From: Gammaproteobacteria bacterium
GTDB taxonomy: Bacteria > Pseudomonadota > Gammaproteobacteria > Chromatiales > Chromatiaceae
Direction of reading: 5' to 3'
Length of the DNA: 9,720 nucleotides
Assembly (NCBI GenBank): GCA_019136395.1
Contig: JAGVUH010000627.1
Span: 1 to 9,720 of the forward strand
The translations under genes were made by a program, and so were the position numbers. Under the pieces are notes generated by a model. The model searched no databases, was not told where the DNA came from, and worked only from the letters and a program-made list of their open reading frames with translations. Below, in pieces: positions 5,280 through 9,720 of the stretch (positions are counted from its first letter, which is position 1; each line of letters begins with the position of its first letter).

Positions 5280-5705
5280 ATCACCTCTCCCTTCCGCCGG
5301 CATTTAAAGAGCTCGGTTCGTATCAACGATACGCTTCCGATACAAACTCTGGTCGCAACCCACCCTGCTGCGCACCCCTCGGGATCACGATCGGCGCTCG
5401 ATGGTGCAGCGGCTATTGACTGGGTACGCCCTGGCGCTGACGGTAATCCCACGCACAGACCCAGCGGTGGTGGTGGCCGCATTTCCAGGCGCCACCTCGG
5501 TCGGTTTCCGGGCGCTGTCTGGCTGCCCAGGCTGGCGCGCTGGTCCATGCAGGGGCTGTCGTCCGGGGCGCTTACCGGGCGGTTGGCAGTCGGGTGGTGG
5601 ATGACCGGGGTCTGTTTCTGGGATCAGCCTGCTGGTAATGGCAGGGCCTATCTGCGCGTGATGAACAGAAAAGGGGCTCTAAGCAAAAAAAAACCTCTCA
5701 TTTAG
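5280..5705 (+). pseudogene. Possible decayed 3' end of a gene: 141-codon open frame without start
   Basis: After TGA at 5277-5279 the frame stays open to TAG at 5703-5705, with no ATG until the middle and no ribosome site. The reading includes AIDWVRPGADGNPT near 5417-5458, and near the end it reads GNGRAYLRVMNRKGALSKKK. Both stretches look protein-like, while the middle is Arg/Trp-rich and implausible. The neighbouring frame gives a better middle (TDPAVVVAAFPGATSVGF near 5458-5511). That pattern suggests a frameshifted remnant of a gene that once preceded the tail module. The alternative is chance openness in GC-rich DNA. The frame ends in an A9 run (5685-5693), itself a slippage-prone site. 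I do not recognise a family. Confidence 0.25.
5319..5333. repeat. Short inverted repeat CGTATC/GATACG
   Basis: CGTATC (5319-5324) and GATACG (5328-5333) are exact reverse complements across AAC. It lies in the AT-richer stretch before the tail module. It could be an operator or recombinase-type site, but six bp per arm is weak evidence. Confidence 0.3.
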
Positions 5706-5715
5706 CACGCAGAGG
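5685..5715 (-). terminator. Possible minus-strand intrinsic terminator
   Basis: Read on the minus strand, CCTCT (5715-5711) pairs with AGAGG (5698-5694) and is followed directly by nine T (5693-5685). The stem has only 5 bp and a 12-nt loop, so it would be weak. It would stop antisense transcription leaving the tail module. Confidence 0.35.
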
Positions 5716-5736
5716 ATTAATCATAAAATCAGACAC

Positions 5737-5764
5737 TTGAATATTGATTGGCGGGTTCTACAAT
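5737..5764 (+). promoter_or_regulatory. Sigma70-like promoter of the tail module
   Basis: TTGAAT (5737-5742) and TACAAT (5759-5764) are separated by 16 bp, in an AT-rich setting after a gene-free tract and 36 bp before the first ATG. The predicted start near 5771 leaves a leader of about 30 nt that contains the ribosome site. Confidence 0.5.
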
Positions 5765-5799
5765 GCCATGCAATTACTCTTCCCAGTGAGGAACTGGTC

Positions 5800-6348
5800 A
5801 TGGCCAAAGTAAAAGGTCCCCTGATGTCCATGGAAGCCTCCGGCTCCTATGGCTCCACGCTCGTCTTCGGCCGGCGCCTCGGCTCCAACGTCGTGCGTCA
5901 GCTTGTCAAACCTTCCAATCCCCAGACGGCCGGCCAGATGCTGGCGCGTAACCGCGTGCGGGTCTTCGGCGCCCTGCAGAAGTTCGTCTCCGGCACCAGC
6001 CTGAGGCTCGCCGGCAAGACCAGCACCGACAAGGAGCTGATCGCGGCCGTCACCCCTTCCGGTCAGCGCTGGAACAGCTACATGCAGCAGGTCGGCATCG
6101 GCAGCGGCGGTATCTCCTACACCGCGGCCCGGGCGGCCTTCGCGTTGCTGACCGAGCTGGAGAAGGCGGCCTGGGAGACCGCGGCTGGTGCCCTGACCCC
6201 GGTCATCCTGGCCGTCGCGCAGAAGGACGCCGGTGGGATGGATGCCAGCGCGGTCCCGGCGGGGGAGGTGTTCTTCATCCATGTCTACACCCTGTCCCTG
6301 ATGGGGATCACCGCCACCCCGACCGGCACGCCCCCGACTTACGCTTAA
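5800..6348 (+). CDS. Phage-type structural protein, 182 aa (unknown exact role)
   Basis: ATG at 5800 is chosen because GAGGA lies 7 nt upstream and because the product starts MAKVKGPLMSMEASGSYG, which looks like a natural N-terminus. An in-frame TTG at 5737 lies in the promoter and adds an unlikely extension. Residues 1-45 (a VKGPLMSMEASG start, then GSTLVFGRRLGSNVVRQLV and NPQTAGQM) resemble a recurrent family of small phage and prophage proteins found beside virion genes. I recall that family without an assigned function. The C-terminal half has Ala-rich helix-like segments (near residues 105-150) and ends in a Thr/Pro-rich tail. No signal or membrane segment is seen. The gene has its own promoter and a strong terminator 35 bp after its stop, as expected for a product made in bulk. 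A virion component is likely; exact position in the particle unknown. Confidence 0.75.
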   Translation: MAKVKGPLMSMEASGSYGSTLVFGRRLGSNVVRQLVKPSNPQTAGQMLARNRVRVFGALQKFVSGTSLRLAGKTSTDKELIAAVTPSGQRWNSYMQQVGIGSGGISYTAARAAFALLTELEKAAWETAAGALTPVILAVAQKDAGGMDASAVPAGEVFFIHVYTLSLMGITATPTGTPPTYA

Positions 6349-6382
6349 TCCCCGACACGCCTCCGAGTGGCTGTAGAGCCTT

Positions 6383-6407
6383 GCCCCGCCTCGCGCGGGG
6401 CTTTTTT
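6383..6407 (+). terminator. Intrinsic terminator after the first tail-module gene
   Basis: GCCCCGC (6383-6389) pairs with GCGGGGC (6395-6401) around a 5-nt loop and is followed by six T (6402-6407). The next gene starts only 25 bp later with no promoter visible between, so the rest of the module probably depends on readthrough or antitermination. Confidence 0.85.
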
Positions 6408-6431
6408 GTTCCGTGAGCAGGTGATGGACGC

Positions 6432-6695
6432 ATGGCGCTGACCGGCAAACGGCTTTCCGAACTTGCCACCGATCCCGCGCTCCAGGGCGATGAACTGCTG
6501 TACCTGGCGCAGGACGGTCAAGCCTACCAGGTCACCCTGGCGGCGGTGGCCCTGCATATCGGGGAGCAACTGCGTCTCGCGGGTGCCCCGGTGCTTGCGG
6601 GCAGTCTTCCGGTTGAGGGGGATGTGCTGACCCTCGAGCAGGGCGTCTGGACCCCGGTGCCCCGGGAGCGGCTGACCGACGGCGGGACCTTCTGA
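6432..6695 (+). CDS. Small phage tail-fibre-type protein, 87 aa
   Basis: ATG at 6432 with a modest AGG about 10 nt upstream. The N-terminus has the pattern GKRLSELATDPALQGDELLY, then AQDGQAYQVTLAAVALHI. I recall this layout (a GKRxSEL start, a short linker, DELLY..AQDG, then a Val-Thr-Leu strand and helix) from segments of phage tail-fibre and collar proteins. The end, RLTDGGTF, matches the ending VLDGGSF of the next gene. The product is too small to be a whole fibre, so it is probably one module of a multi-protein tail tip, or a fibre-associated piece. It is the first gene after the terminator at 6383-6407, and its TGA is followed at once by the ATG of a 10-codon reading frame that leads into the next gene. 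Family assignment moderate, role inferred. Confidence 0.65.
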   Translation: MALTGKRLSELATDPALQGDELLYLAQDGQAYQVTLAAVALHIGEQLRLAGAPVLAGSLPVEGDVLTLEQGVWTPVPRERLTDGGTF

Positions 6696-6728
6696 ATGAT
6701 CAACCTTGTGGTGAACCACCATGCCTAA
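6696..6728 (+). other. 10-codon frame overlapping the next start, with a hairpin over the start region
   Basis: ATG at 6696 follows the preceding TGA (6693-6695) directly and encodes MINLVVNHHA, stopping at 6726-6728, which is 8 nt beyond the next gene's start (6721). Within it, GTGGT (6708-6712) pairs with ACCAC (6715-6719) just before that start, and no Shine-Dalgarno is visible there. Ribosomes translating the small frame would open the stem and end beside the start, which would couple the two genes. Confidence 0.35.
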
Positions 6729-7026
6729 CATCATCAAGATCAAGTATTCGGCCGAGACCTCCAACCCCGCCGACAACACCTTCCAGCGGGGCGAGCTGGG
6801 CTATTCGGAGGCCGATGGCTATCTCTACATCGGCAACACCGCCGGCCAGTCGGTGAAGATCGGCGGGGCCGCCATGGTCGCGGGGCTCGACATCAGCGGC
6901 CACGGCCTGACGGAGTTGGCCGATGTCCCGGATGCCTACACCGGCATGGCCGGCCGCTTGCTGGTGGTCAATGCCGGCGCCACCGGGATCGAGTTCGTCA
7001 GCGTACTCGACGGCGGCAGCTTCTGA
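6721..7026 (+). CDS. Small phage tail-fibre-type protein, 101 aa
   Basis: ATG at 6721 lacks a clear ribosome site; translation probably depends on coupling through the overlapping 10-codon frame. The N-terminus reads IIKIKYSAETSNPADNT, then RGELGYSEADGYLYIG at residues 23-38. This KIKxS...GEL.YS...G.LYIG layout is the N-terminal strand-loop-strand of many phage fibre and tail-tip proteins. It recurs in the next two genes, which points to paralogous modules. The middle (LTELADVPDAYTGMAGRLLVVNAG) is a typical fibre linker, and the C-terminus ends VLDGGSF, like the gene before it. No membrane or enzymatic motif is visible. I infer a trimeric tail-fibre or baseplate-attached module. It could also be the N-terminal piece of a once longer fibre that has been split. 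Confidence 0.7.
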   Translation: MPNIIKIKYSAETSNPADNTFQRGELGYSEADGYLYIGNTAGQSVKIGGAAMVAGLDISGHGLTELADVPDAYTGMAGRLLVVNAGATGIEFVSVLDGGSF

Positions 7027-7069
7027 GCCGGCCGGGTAGCGGACCCGCGAGCCTGGGGAGGGCGGCCAC

Positions 7070-7309
7070 ATGGCCCAGACGGTGCAACTGAAGCGCTCGG
7101 CGGTGCCGGGCAAGGCGCCGGGCGCGGCGGATCTCGCCTTGGGCGAGCTGGCGATCAATACCCACGACGGCAAGCTCTACCTCAAGAAGGACGATGGCGT
7201 GCCCGCCATTGTCGAGGTGGGCGCGGGTCAGGAATGGGTTGCCGGGCGCTTTGACTACGGCCTGGTCAGCGTCGCGACCGACCTCAACGCGGATTACGGG
7301 AGTCTCTGA
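7070..7309 (+). CDS. Small phage tail-fibre-type protein, 79 aa
   Basis: ATG at 7070 follows GGAGG with 8 nt spacing. Residues 5-40 (VQLKRSAVPGKAPGAADLA, then LGELAINTHDGKLYLKK) show the same fibre N-terminal motif as the preceding gene, with GEL at residues 25-27 against 24-26 there. This LKRS...GELAIN..DGKLY pattern is common at the N-terminus of phage tail-fibre proteins. The product ends at NADYGSL, with no receptor-binding domain, so it is either a short adaptor or a truncated fibre. Its stop TGA (7307-7309) shares its last base with the next ATG, as expected for coupled translation and matched amounts of the two products. Confidence 0.72.
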   Translation: MAQTVQLKRSAVPGKAPGAADLALGELAINTHDGKLYLKKDDGVPAIVEVGAGQEWVAGRFDYGLVSVATDLNADYGSL

Positions 7310-7914
7310 TGGCTATTGCCGTGCAACGACGTCGCGGCTCGACCGCGGACCATGCGGCCTTCACCGGGTTGGTGGGGGAGATCACCGTCGATACCAGCAA
7401 GCAGGTGGTGGTGGTCCATGACGGGGCGACCCCGGGGGGCTTCCCCGCGGCGGCCGAGGATCACGCGCATGCGGGCCTCTACGAGCCGGTCGATGACACC
7501 CTCCTCCGGGCGGCGAACATCGGCACGGGTCCGGGCACCGTGGCGGCCGGGGATCACGCTCATGCCGGGGTTTATGAGCCGGTGGATGCCACCCTGCTGC
7601 GGTCCAGCGACATCGGCACCGGGTCGGGCAACGTGGCGGCGGGGGATCATGCCCATGCGGGGGTCTATGAGCCGGCTGATGAGAGCATCCTCAAGGCGAC
7701 GGACATCGGCACCGAATCCGGGACCATCGCGGCCGGGAATCATAACCACGGCGGGGATGCGGCCAGCCTGGGTTCTGGCGCTGCCGTGGCCGGGCGCGTG
7801 CTGATGGCGAACGGGTCGGGTGGCGCCGCCTGGGAGGTGGTGTCCGTGATCACGGTTTCGGCCACCGCTCCGGCGAATCCCGTTCTGAATGACCTCTGGC
7901 TCGATATCTCCTGA
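7309..7914 (+). CDS. Mtd-like N-terminal tail-fibre protein with 31-residue HxH repeats, 201 aa
   Basis: The ATG overlaps the previous stop (TGATG), and CGGGAG lies 6 nt upstream. Residues 4-47 (AVQRRRGSTADHAAFTG, then GEITVDT and VVVVHDGATPGGFP) closely follow, from memory, the N-terminal domain of Bordetella phage major tropism determinant Mtd and related fibre proteins. Residues 51-147 are a tandem repeat of exact 31-residue period, with DHAHAG-YEP at 51, 82 and 113 and a last NHNHGG at 144. Between the HxH motifs run LL(R)..(D/N)IGTG.G.VAAG segments. HxH motifs in T4 fibre gp37 bind metal at the trimer axis, so a metal-stabilised trimeric shaft is a reasonable inference. The C-terminus (ASLGSGAAVAGRVLMANGSG, then VLNDLWLDIS) is a common fibre ending. 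No C-type lectin variable domain is present. Confidence 0.82.
   Translation: MAIAVQRRRGSTADHAAFTGLVGEITVDTSKQVVVVHDGATPGGFPAAAEDHAHAGLYEPVDDTLLRAANIGTGPGTVAAGDHAHAGVYEPVDATLLRSSDIGTGSGNVAAGDHAHAGVYEPADESILKATDIGTESGTIAAGNHNHGGDAASLGSGAAVAGRVLMANGSGGAAWEVVSVITVSATAPANPVLNDLWLDIS
7459..7752 (+). repeat. 93-bp in-frame tandem repeat inside the fibre gene
   Basis: Repeat starts lie at 7459, 7552 and 7645, with a partial fourth at 7738, each exactly 93 bp apart. The period is a multiple of three, unlike the array at 1406-2110, so the reading frame is kept. Loss or gain of a unit would change shaft length by 31 residues. Confidence 0.8.
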
Positions 7915-7915
7915 G

Positions 7916-8065
7916 ATGAGCGACATTCATGCCGCCAATGTCGTCTTGCTGGTGCCGATGAGTGGCCCGGCGGGTGGGACGGTGTTCCAGGATGGTTCTC
8001 TGGTCGGGTCAGCGGCAGACCTTTGTCGCGGCCGTTGGTCATTTGCCGTTAGCGGTGCGTCATGA
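7916..8065 (+). CDS. Short 49-aa tail-module protein, probable truncated LamG-like start
   Basis: ATG at 7916 lies one base after the previous stop, and the stop TGA (8063-8065) overlaps the next start in ATGA. No separate ribosome site is visible, so coupling is likely. The product begins MSDIHAANVVLLVPMSGPAG, then GTVFQDGSLVGS. The pattern NVVLL..M.G..G.T.F.D.S is how LamG/concanavalin-like domains of phage tail proteins typically begin. Such domains run to roughly 150-200 residues, and here the frame ends after 49. It therefore looks like the head of a domain whose rest was lost by deletion. The overlaps on both sides show that the shortened frame could still be translated. A short functional peptide is the alternative. 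Confidence 0.5.
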   Translation: MSDIHAANVVLLVPMSGPAGGTVFQDGSLVGSAADLCRGRWSFAVSGAS

Positions 8066-8304
8066 GCTATACCCCACCCGCGGGCGCTGAGGCCGATTTC
8101 CGCTTTGGGGGTGCTTACACGCCACCTCTGGGCACAGCCGCGGATTTCGCTTTCACGGCCGCCGTGCCGCCCCCCGCGGGGAGTCACTTCAAGGCGCATA
8201 CCGCGGGTGGCTGGGTGGATGGCGTACTCAAGCGCTGGTCCGGGACGGAGTGGCAGACGGCGCCGCTGAAATACTTTGATGGCAATCAATGGGTTTTGAC
8301 CTAG
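8062..8304 (+). CDS. Small phage tail protein with YTPP repeats, 80 aa
   Basis: The ATG sits in the ATGA overlap with the preceding stop, and no strong Shine-Dalgarno precedes it, so translation is probably coupled. The N-terminal half contains a doubled motif: SYTPPAGAEADFRF at residues 2-15 and AYTPPLGTAADFAF at residues 18-31, followed by a third partial PPPAGS. The C-terminal half has VLKRWSGTEWQTAPLKYFDG and ends NQWVLT; it resembles the K-W-x-G-x-x-W strands at the ends of phage fibre proteins. Both motifs are familiar from tail-module proteins of Proteobacterial phages and prophages, where no enzymatic role is assigned. I infer a virion tail-tip or fibre component. The repeat pairs suggest short beta strands that stack. 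Confidence 0.68.
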   Translation: MSYTPPAGAEADFRFGGAYTPPLGTAADFAFTAAVPPPAGSHFKAHTAGGWVDGVLKRWSGTEWQTAPLKYFDGNQWVLT

Positions 8305-8314
8305 AGGGTCCAAC

Positions 8315-9241
8315 ATGCCTTACACCCTTTACCGTTGGGATGATCCGGGTGCCCCGGCGCCGCTGAATGGGCTGTCCAATGCCAACACGTTGATCAACGT
8401 CCTGGATGCTTGTCTGGTGACTGGCTATGGCGCCAAGGCGCCCGCGGGGTGGAGCAAGCCCTTCACGGCGGCCAATCAGGCGGCCTTTCGTCAGGGGGCG
8501 GGGAGCCATGGCTTCTACCTGCATCTCGACGCTAGCCCACTGTGGCATGACAAGGTGCGTGGCTATGAGTCCATGACGGCGATTGATGCCGGGACTAATC
8601 CTTTCCCGACCGTGGCGCAGCGGAGTGATTTGGTTGCGGGGCGGAGTAGCTCCAGTGATGGGAGTGGGCGCCCCTGGCTGGTGGCAGCCGATGCCCGGCG
8701 GTTTTTTTTGTGGACAAATGCCAACGGTAACTTGGCGCAGGGTCTGGGTACGACTATGCACCAGCCGACCCTGTTCTTCGGCGATCTGGAGTCCCCCAAT
8801 GCCGGGGATGTCTTCAATACCCTGATCTCGGGTGGCATCTCGAATTTGAACAGTACCTATCTGGGTTATGCCCAGAATAATGCGTCGAATGCCGAATACA
8901 TGGCGCGCAATTTTGCCGGGGCGGTAGGTTCGGTGGCGGTCATGAAGGGGACGCATATCCCGTATCAGAGCACGGCCTATATCGGGGCGGTGACGAGTGC
9001 TCCGGCCTTTCCTGATCCGGTGACGGGTGGCTTGCTGCTGTCACCCATCGAGGTATTCGATGTTTCCGGGTTTGTTTCACGCGGGGTACTCCCGTGGATC
9101 TGGGCGCCGGGGCATAACTTGCCTGGCAGTCCCGGCGATGTGTTGACCGGTGTCAATGGCCCGCTGGCGGGCAAGCGGCTGATGCTGCTCGATGTTGCGG
9201 CGGCGAGCTCGCGCGCGCGCATCGCCTTGGAAATTCCCTAG
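8315..9241 (+). CDS. Phage tail-module protein of unknown function, 308 aa
   Basis: ATG at 8315 follows AGAGGGT with a 5-nt gap, 10 bp after the previous stop. The N-terminus (LYRWDDPGAPAPLNG, then LINVLDACLVTGYGAKAPAG and WSKPF at residues 46-50) and the patches GYESMTAIDAGTNPFP (from residue 83), RPWLVAADARRFFLW (from 119) and LFFGDLES (near 153) match my memory of a recurrent tail-module family in phages of Pseudomonas and related bacteria. No catalytic function is known to me, and no signal, membrane or protease motif is visible. The even spread of Gly, aromatic and beta-branched residues fits a beta-rich virion protein. Its stop is 10 bp before the next gene, so both are probably expressed together. 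A T8 run at 8702-8709 lies inside the coding frame. Confidence 0.75.
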   Translation: MPYTLYRWDDPGAPAPLNGLSNANTLINVLDACLVTGYGAKAPAGWSKPFTAANQAAFRQGAGSHGFYLHLDASPLWHDKVRGYESMTAIDAGTNPFPTVAQRSDLVAGRSSSSDGSGRPWLVAADARRFFLWTNANGNLAQGLGTTMHQPTLFFGDLESPNAGDVFNTLISGGISNLNSTYLGYAQNNASNAEYMARNFAGAVGSVAVMKGTHIPYQSTAYIGAVTSAPAFPDPVTGGLLLSPIEVFDVSGFVSRGVLPWIWAPGHNLPGSPGDVLTGVNGPLAGKRLMLLDVAAASSRARIALEIP

Positions 9242-9251
9242 GGGGTCGACC

Positions 9252-9548
9252 ATGGCTGATCTGGGTACGGTGGGACGGGTGGTCACGGGGGCGGTGGCCC
9301 TCGCGGGCGGTTATGTTGCGGGCACGGTGCGGGATGCCCAGGGCGCCCCGGCGCGACGGCGGCTGGGGCTCTATCACCGGGGGCGGCTGAGTTATAGCAA
9401 CTCGGCTTACAGCGATGCCACCAGCGGGGCGTACCAGATCGCGTGCCATGTCACCGATGATCAGGCGGAGCATTTTGTCGTCTGCCTGGATGACGGCGCG
9501 GAGCCGGTACAGAACGATTTGATTTTGGGCCGGGTGACCGGCGTTTAA
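9252..9548 (+). CDS. 98-aa phage tail protein with Ig-like (carboxypeptidase-regulatory-type) fold
   Basis: ATG at 9252 is preferred over an upstream in-frame ATG at 9192, which lies wholly inside the preceding gene and would add an Arg-rich extension; AGGGGGT precedes 9252 at about 5 nt. Residues 22-98 follow the pattern V-A-G-T-V-R-D-x-x-G-x-P-x-x-R-x-x-x-L-Y, then SDATSGAYQI and HFVVCLDDGAEP, ending NDLILGRVTGV. This is the layout of small beta-sandwich domains of the carboxypeptidase-regulatory type that occur as tail-module or fibre-terminal proteins in phages. No catalytic residues are expected in such domains; they decorate or adhere. The first 20 residues (GRVVTGAVALAGGYVAG) are apolar but glycine-rich and probably form the entry strand, not a signal peptide. 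Confidence 0.68.
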   Translation: MADLGTVGRVVTGAVALAGGYVAGTVRDAQGAPARRRLGLYHRGRLSYSNSAYSDATSGAYQIACHVTDDQAEHFVVCLDDGAEPVQNDLILGRVTGV

Positions 9549-9567
9549 CGACGGGTAGGAAATAACC

Positions 9568-9720
9568 ATGAACCTGCAAACTATTCTGATCCAGCAACTG
9601 GTCAGCGCCCTGGTGGTGATGATGTCGCCTGAGATCCTCAAGAAGGGCCTGGATGGCCTGCTCGATACCATCGAGGAGGCGGTAGGCAAGACGGAGAACA
9701 CGGTGGATGACATCGTGGTG
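9568..9720 (+). CDS. Small phage protein, N-terminal 51 residues, cut by right edge
   Basis: ATG at 9568 is preceded by AGGA with 7 nt spacing, and the frame stays open to the window end. The visible part (MNLQTILIQQLVSALVVMMS, then PEILKKGLDGLLDTIEEAV) is an apolar N-terminal helix followed by an amphipathic helix rich in Leu, Lys and Glu. I recall short proteins of this type between tail genes and the lysis genes of Proteobacterial phages; their function is not established. The hydrophobic stretch is short for a holin membrane segment, so I do not call it one. It lies 19 bp after the 98-aa gene, in the same direction, and probably closes the tail module. Confidence 0.6.
   Translation, partial: MNLQTILIQQLVSALVVMMSPEILKKGLDGLLDTIEEAVGKTENTVDDIVV

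Noticed and set aside
5198..5548. 116-codon minus-strand frame
   Set aside because: No ribosome site before its ATG, no recognisable motif, and it crosses the composition border.
9192..9251. Upstream ATG for the 98-aa gene
   Set aside because: It lies inside the preceding gene in another frame and adds an Arg-rich extension, while the ATG at 9252 has its own ribosome site.
7309..9548. Diversity-generating retroelement, because of the Mtd-like fibre
   Set aside because: Only the Mtd-like N-terminus is present. There is no C-type lectin variable region, no second template copy and no reverse transcriptase in the window.

Overview
The window is GC-rich DNA that looks bacterial or phage-borne. 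Its clear genes have strongly GC-biased third codon positions and ordinary Shine-Dalgarno starts. The tail genes resemble those of phages and prophages of GC-rich Proteobacteria, but the sequence does not name the host. I cannot tell prophage from free phage or plasmid, because no integrase, terminase, capsid or replication gene lies inside the window.

Layout. (1) Positions 1-1190 hold a small minus-strand cassette: a 123-aa unknown protein, a 64-aa unknown protein and a SLOG/DprA-like Rossmann protein that runs off the left edge. It is preceded by a perfect 9+9 bp palindrome containing a -10 hexamer on both strands. (2) Positions 1190 to about 5280 contain no convincing gene. The tract is layered with repeats: an imperfect tandem array of about 220-bp units whose inverted-repeat arms keep pairing although their sequence changes (1406-2110); purine-rich DNA with scattered GGAGCGGAGTG boxes and C-run/G-run palindromes (2110-3720); isolated perfect palindromes (3250-3440); and about 1 kb in which GGTC is packed on one strand only (4150-5150). 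(3) Positions 5280-5705 carry an open frame without a start codon that may be a decayed gene end. (4) From 5737 to the right edge lies a plus-strand phage tail module. It starts with a sigma70-like promoter, one structural-type gene and a strong intrinsic terminator. Then come tightly packed small tail-fibre-type genes, several linked by overlapping stops and starts, a 308-aa tail-module protein, a 98-aa beta-sandwich protein and the start of a further small gene.

How it works together. The right-hand genes plausibly supply parts of a virion tail tip or fibre. Three consecutive small proteins share one N-terminal motif seen in fibre proteins such as Bordetella phage Mtd, and one of them carries a 31-residue repeat with HxH motifs. 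The minus-strand cassette is separately promoted and looks like accessory cargo. The gene-free tract is the most unusual part: its tandem array has the geometry of a conserved nucleic-acid structure rather than of a coding repeat.
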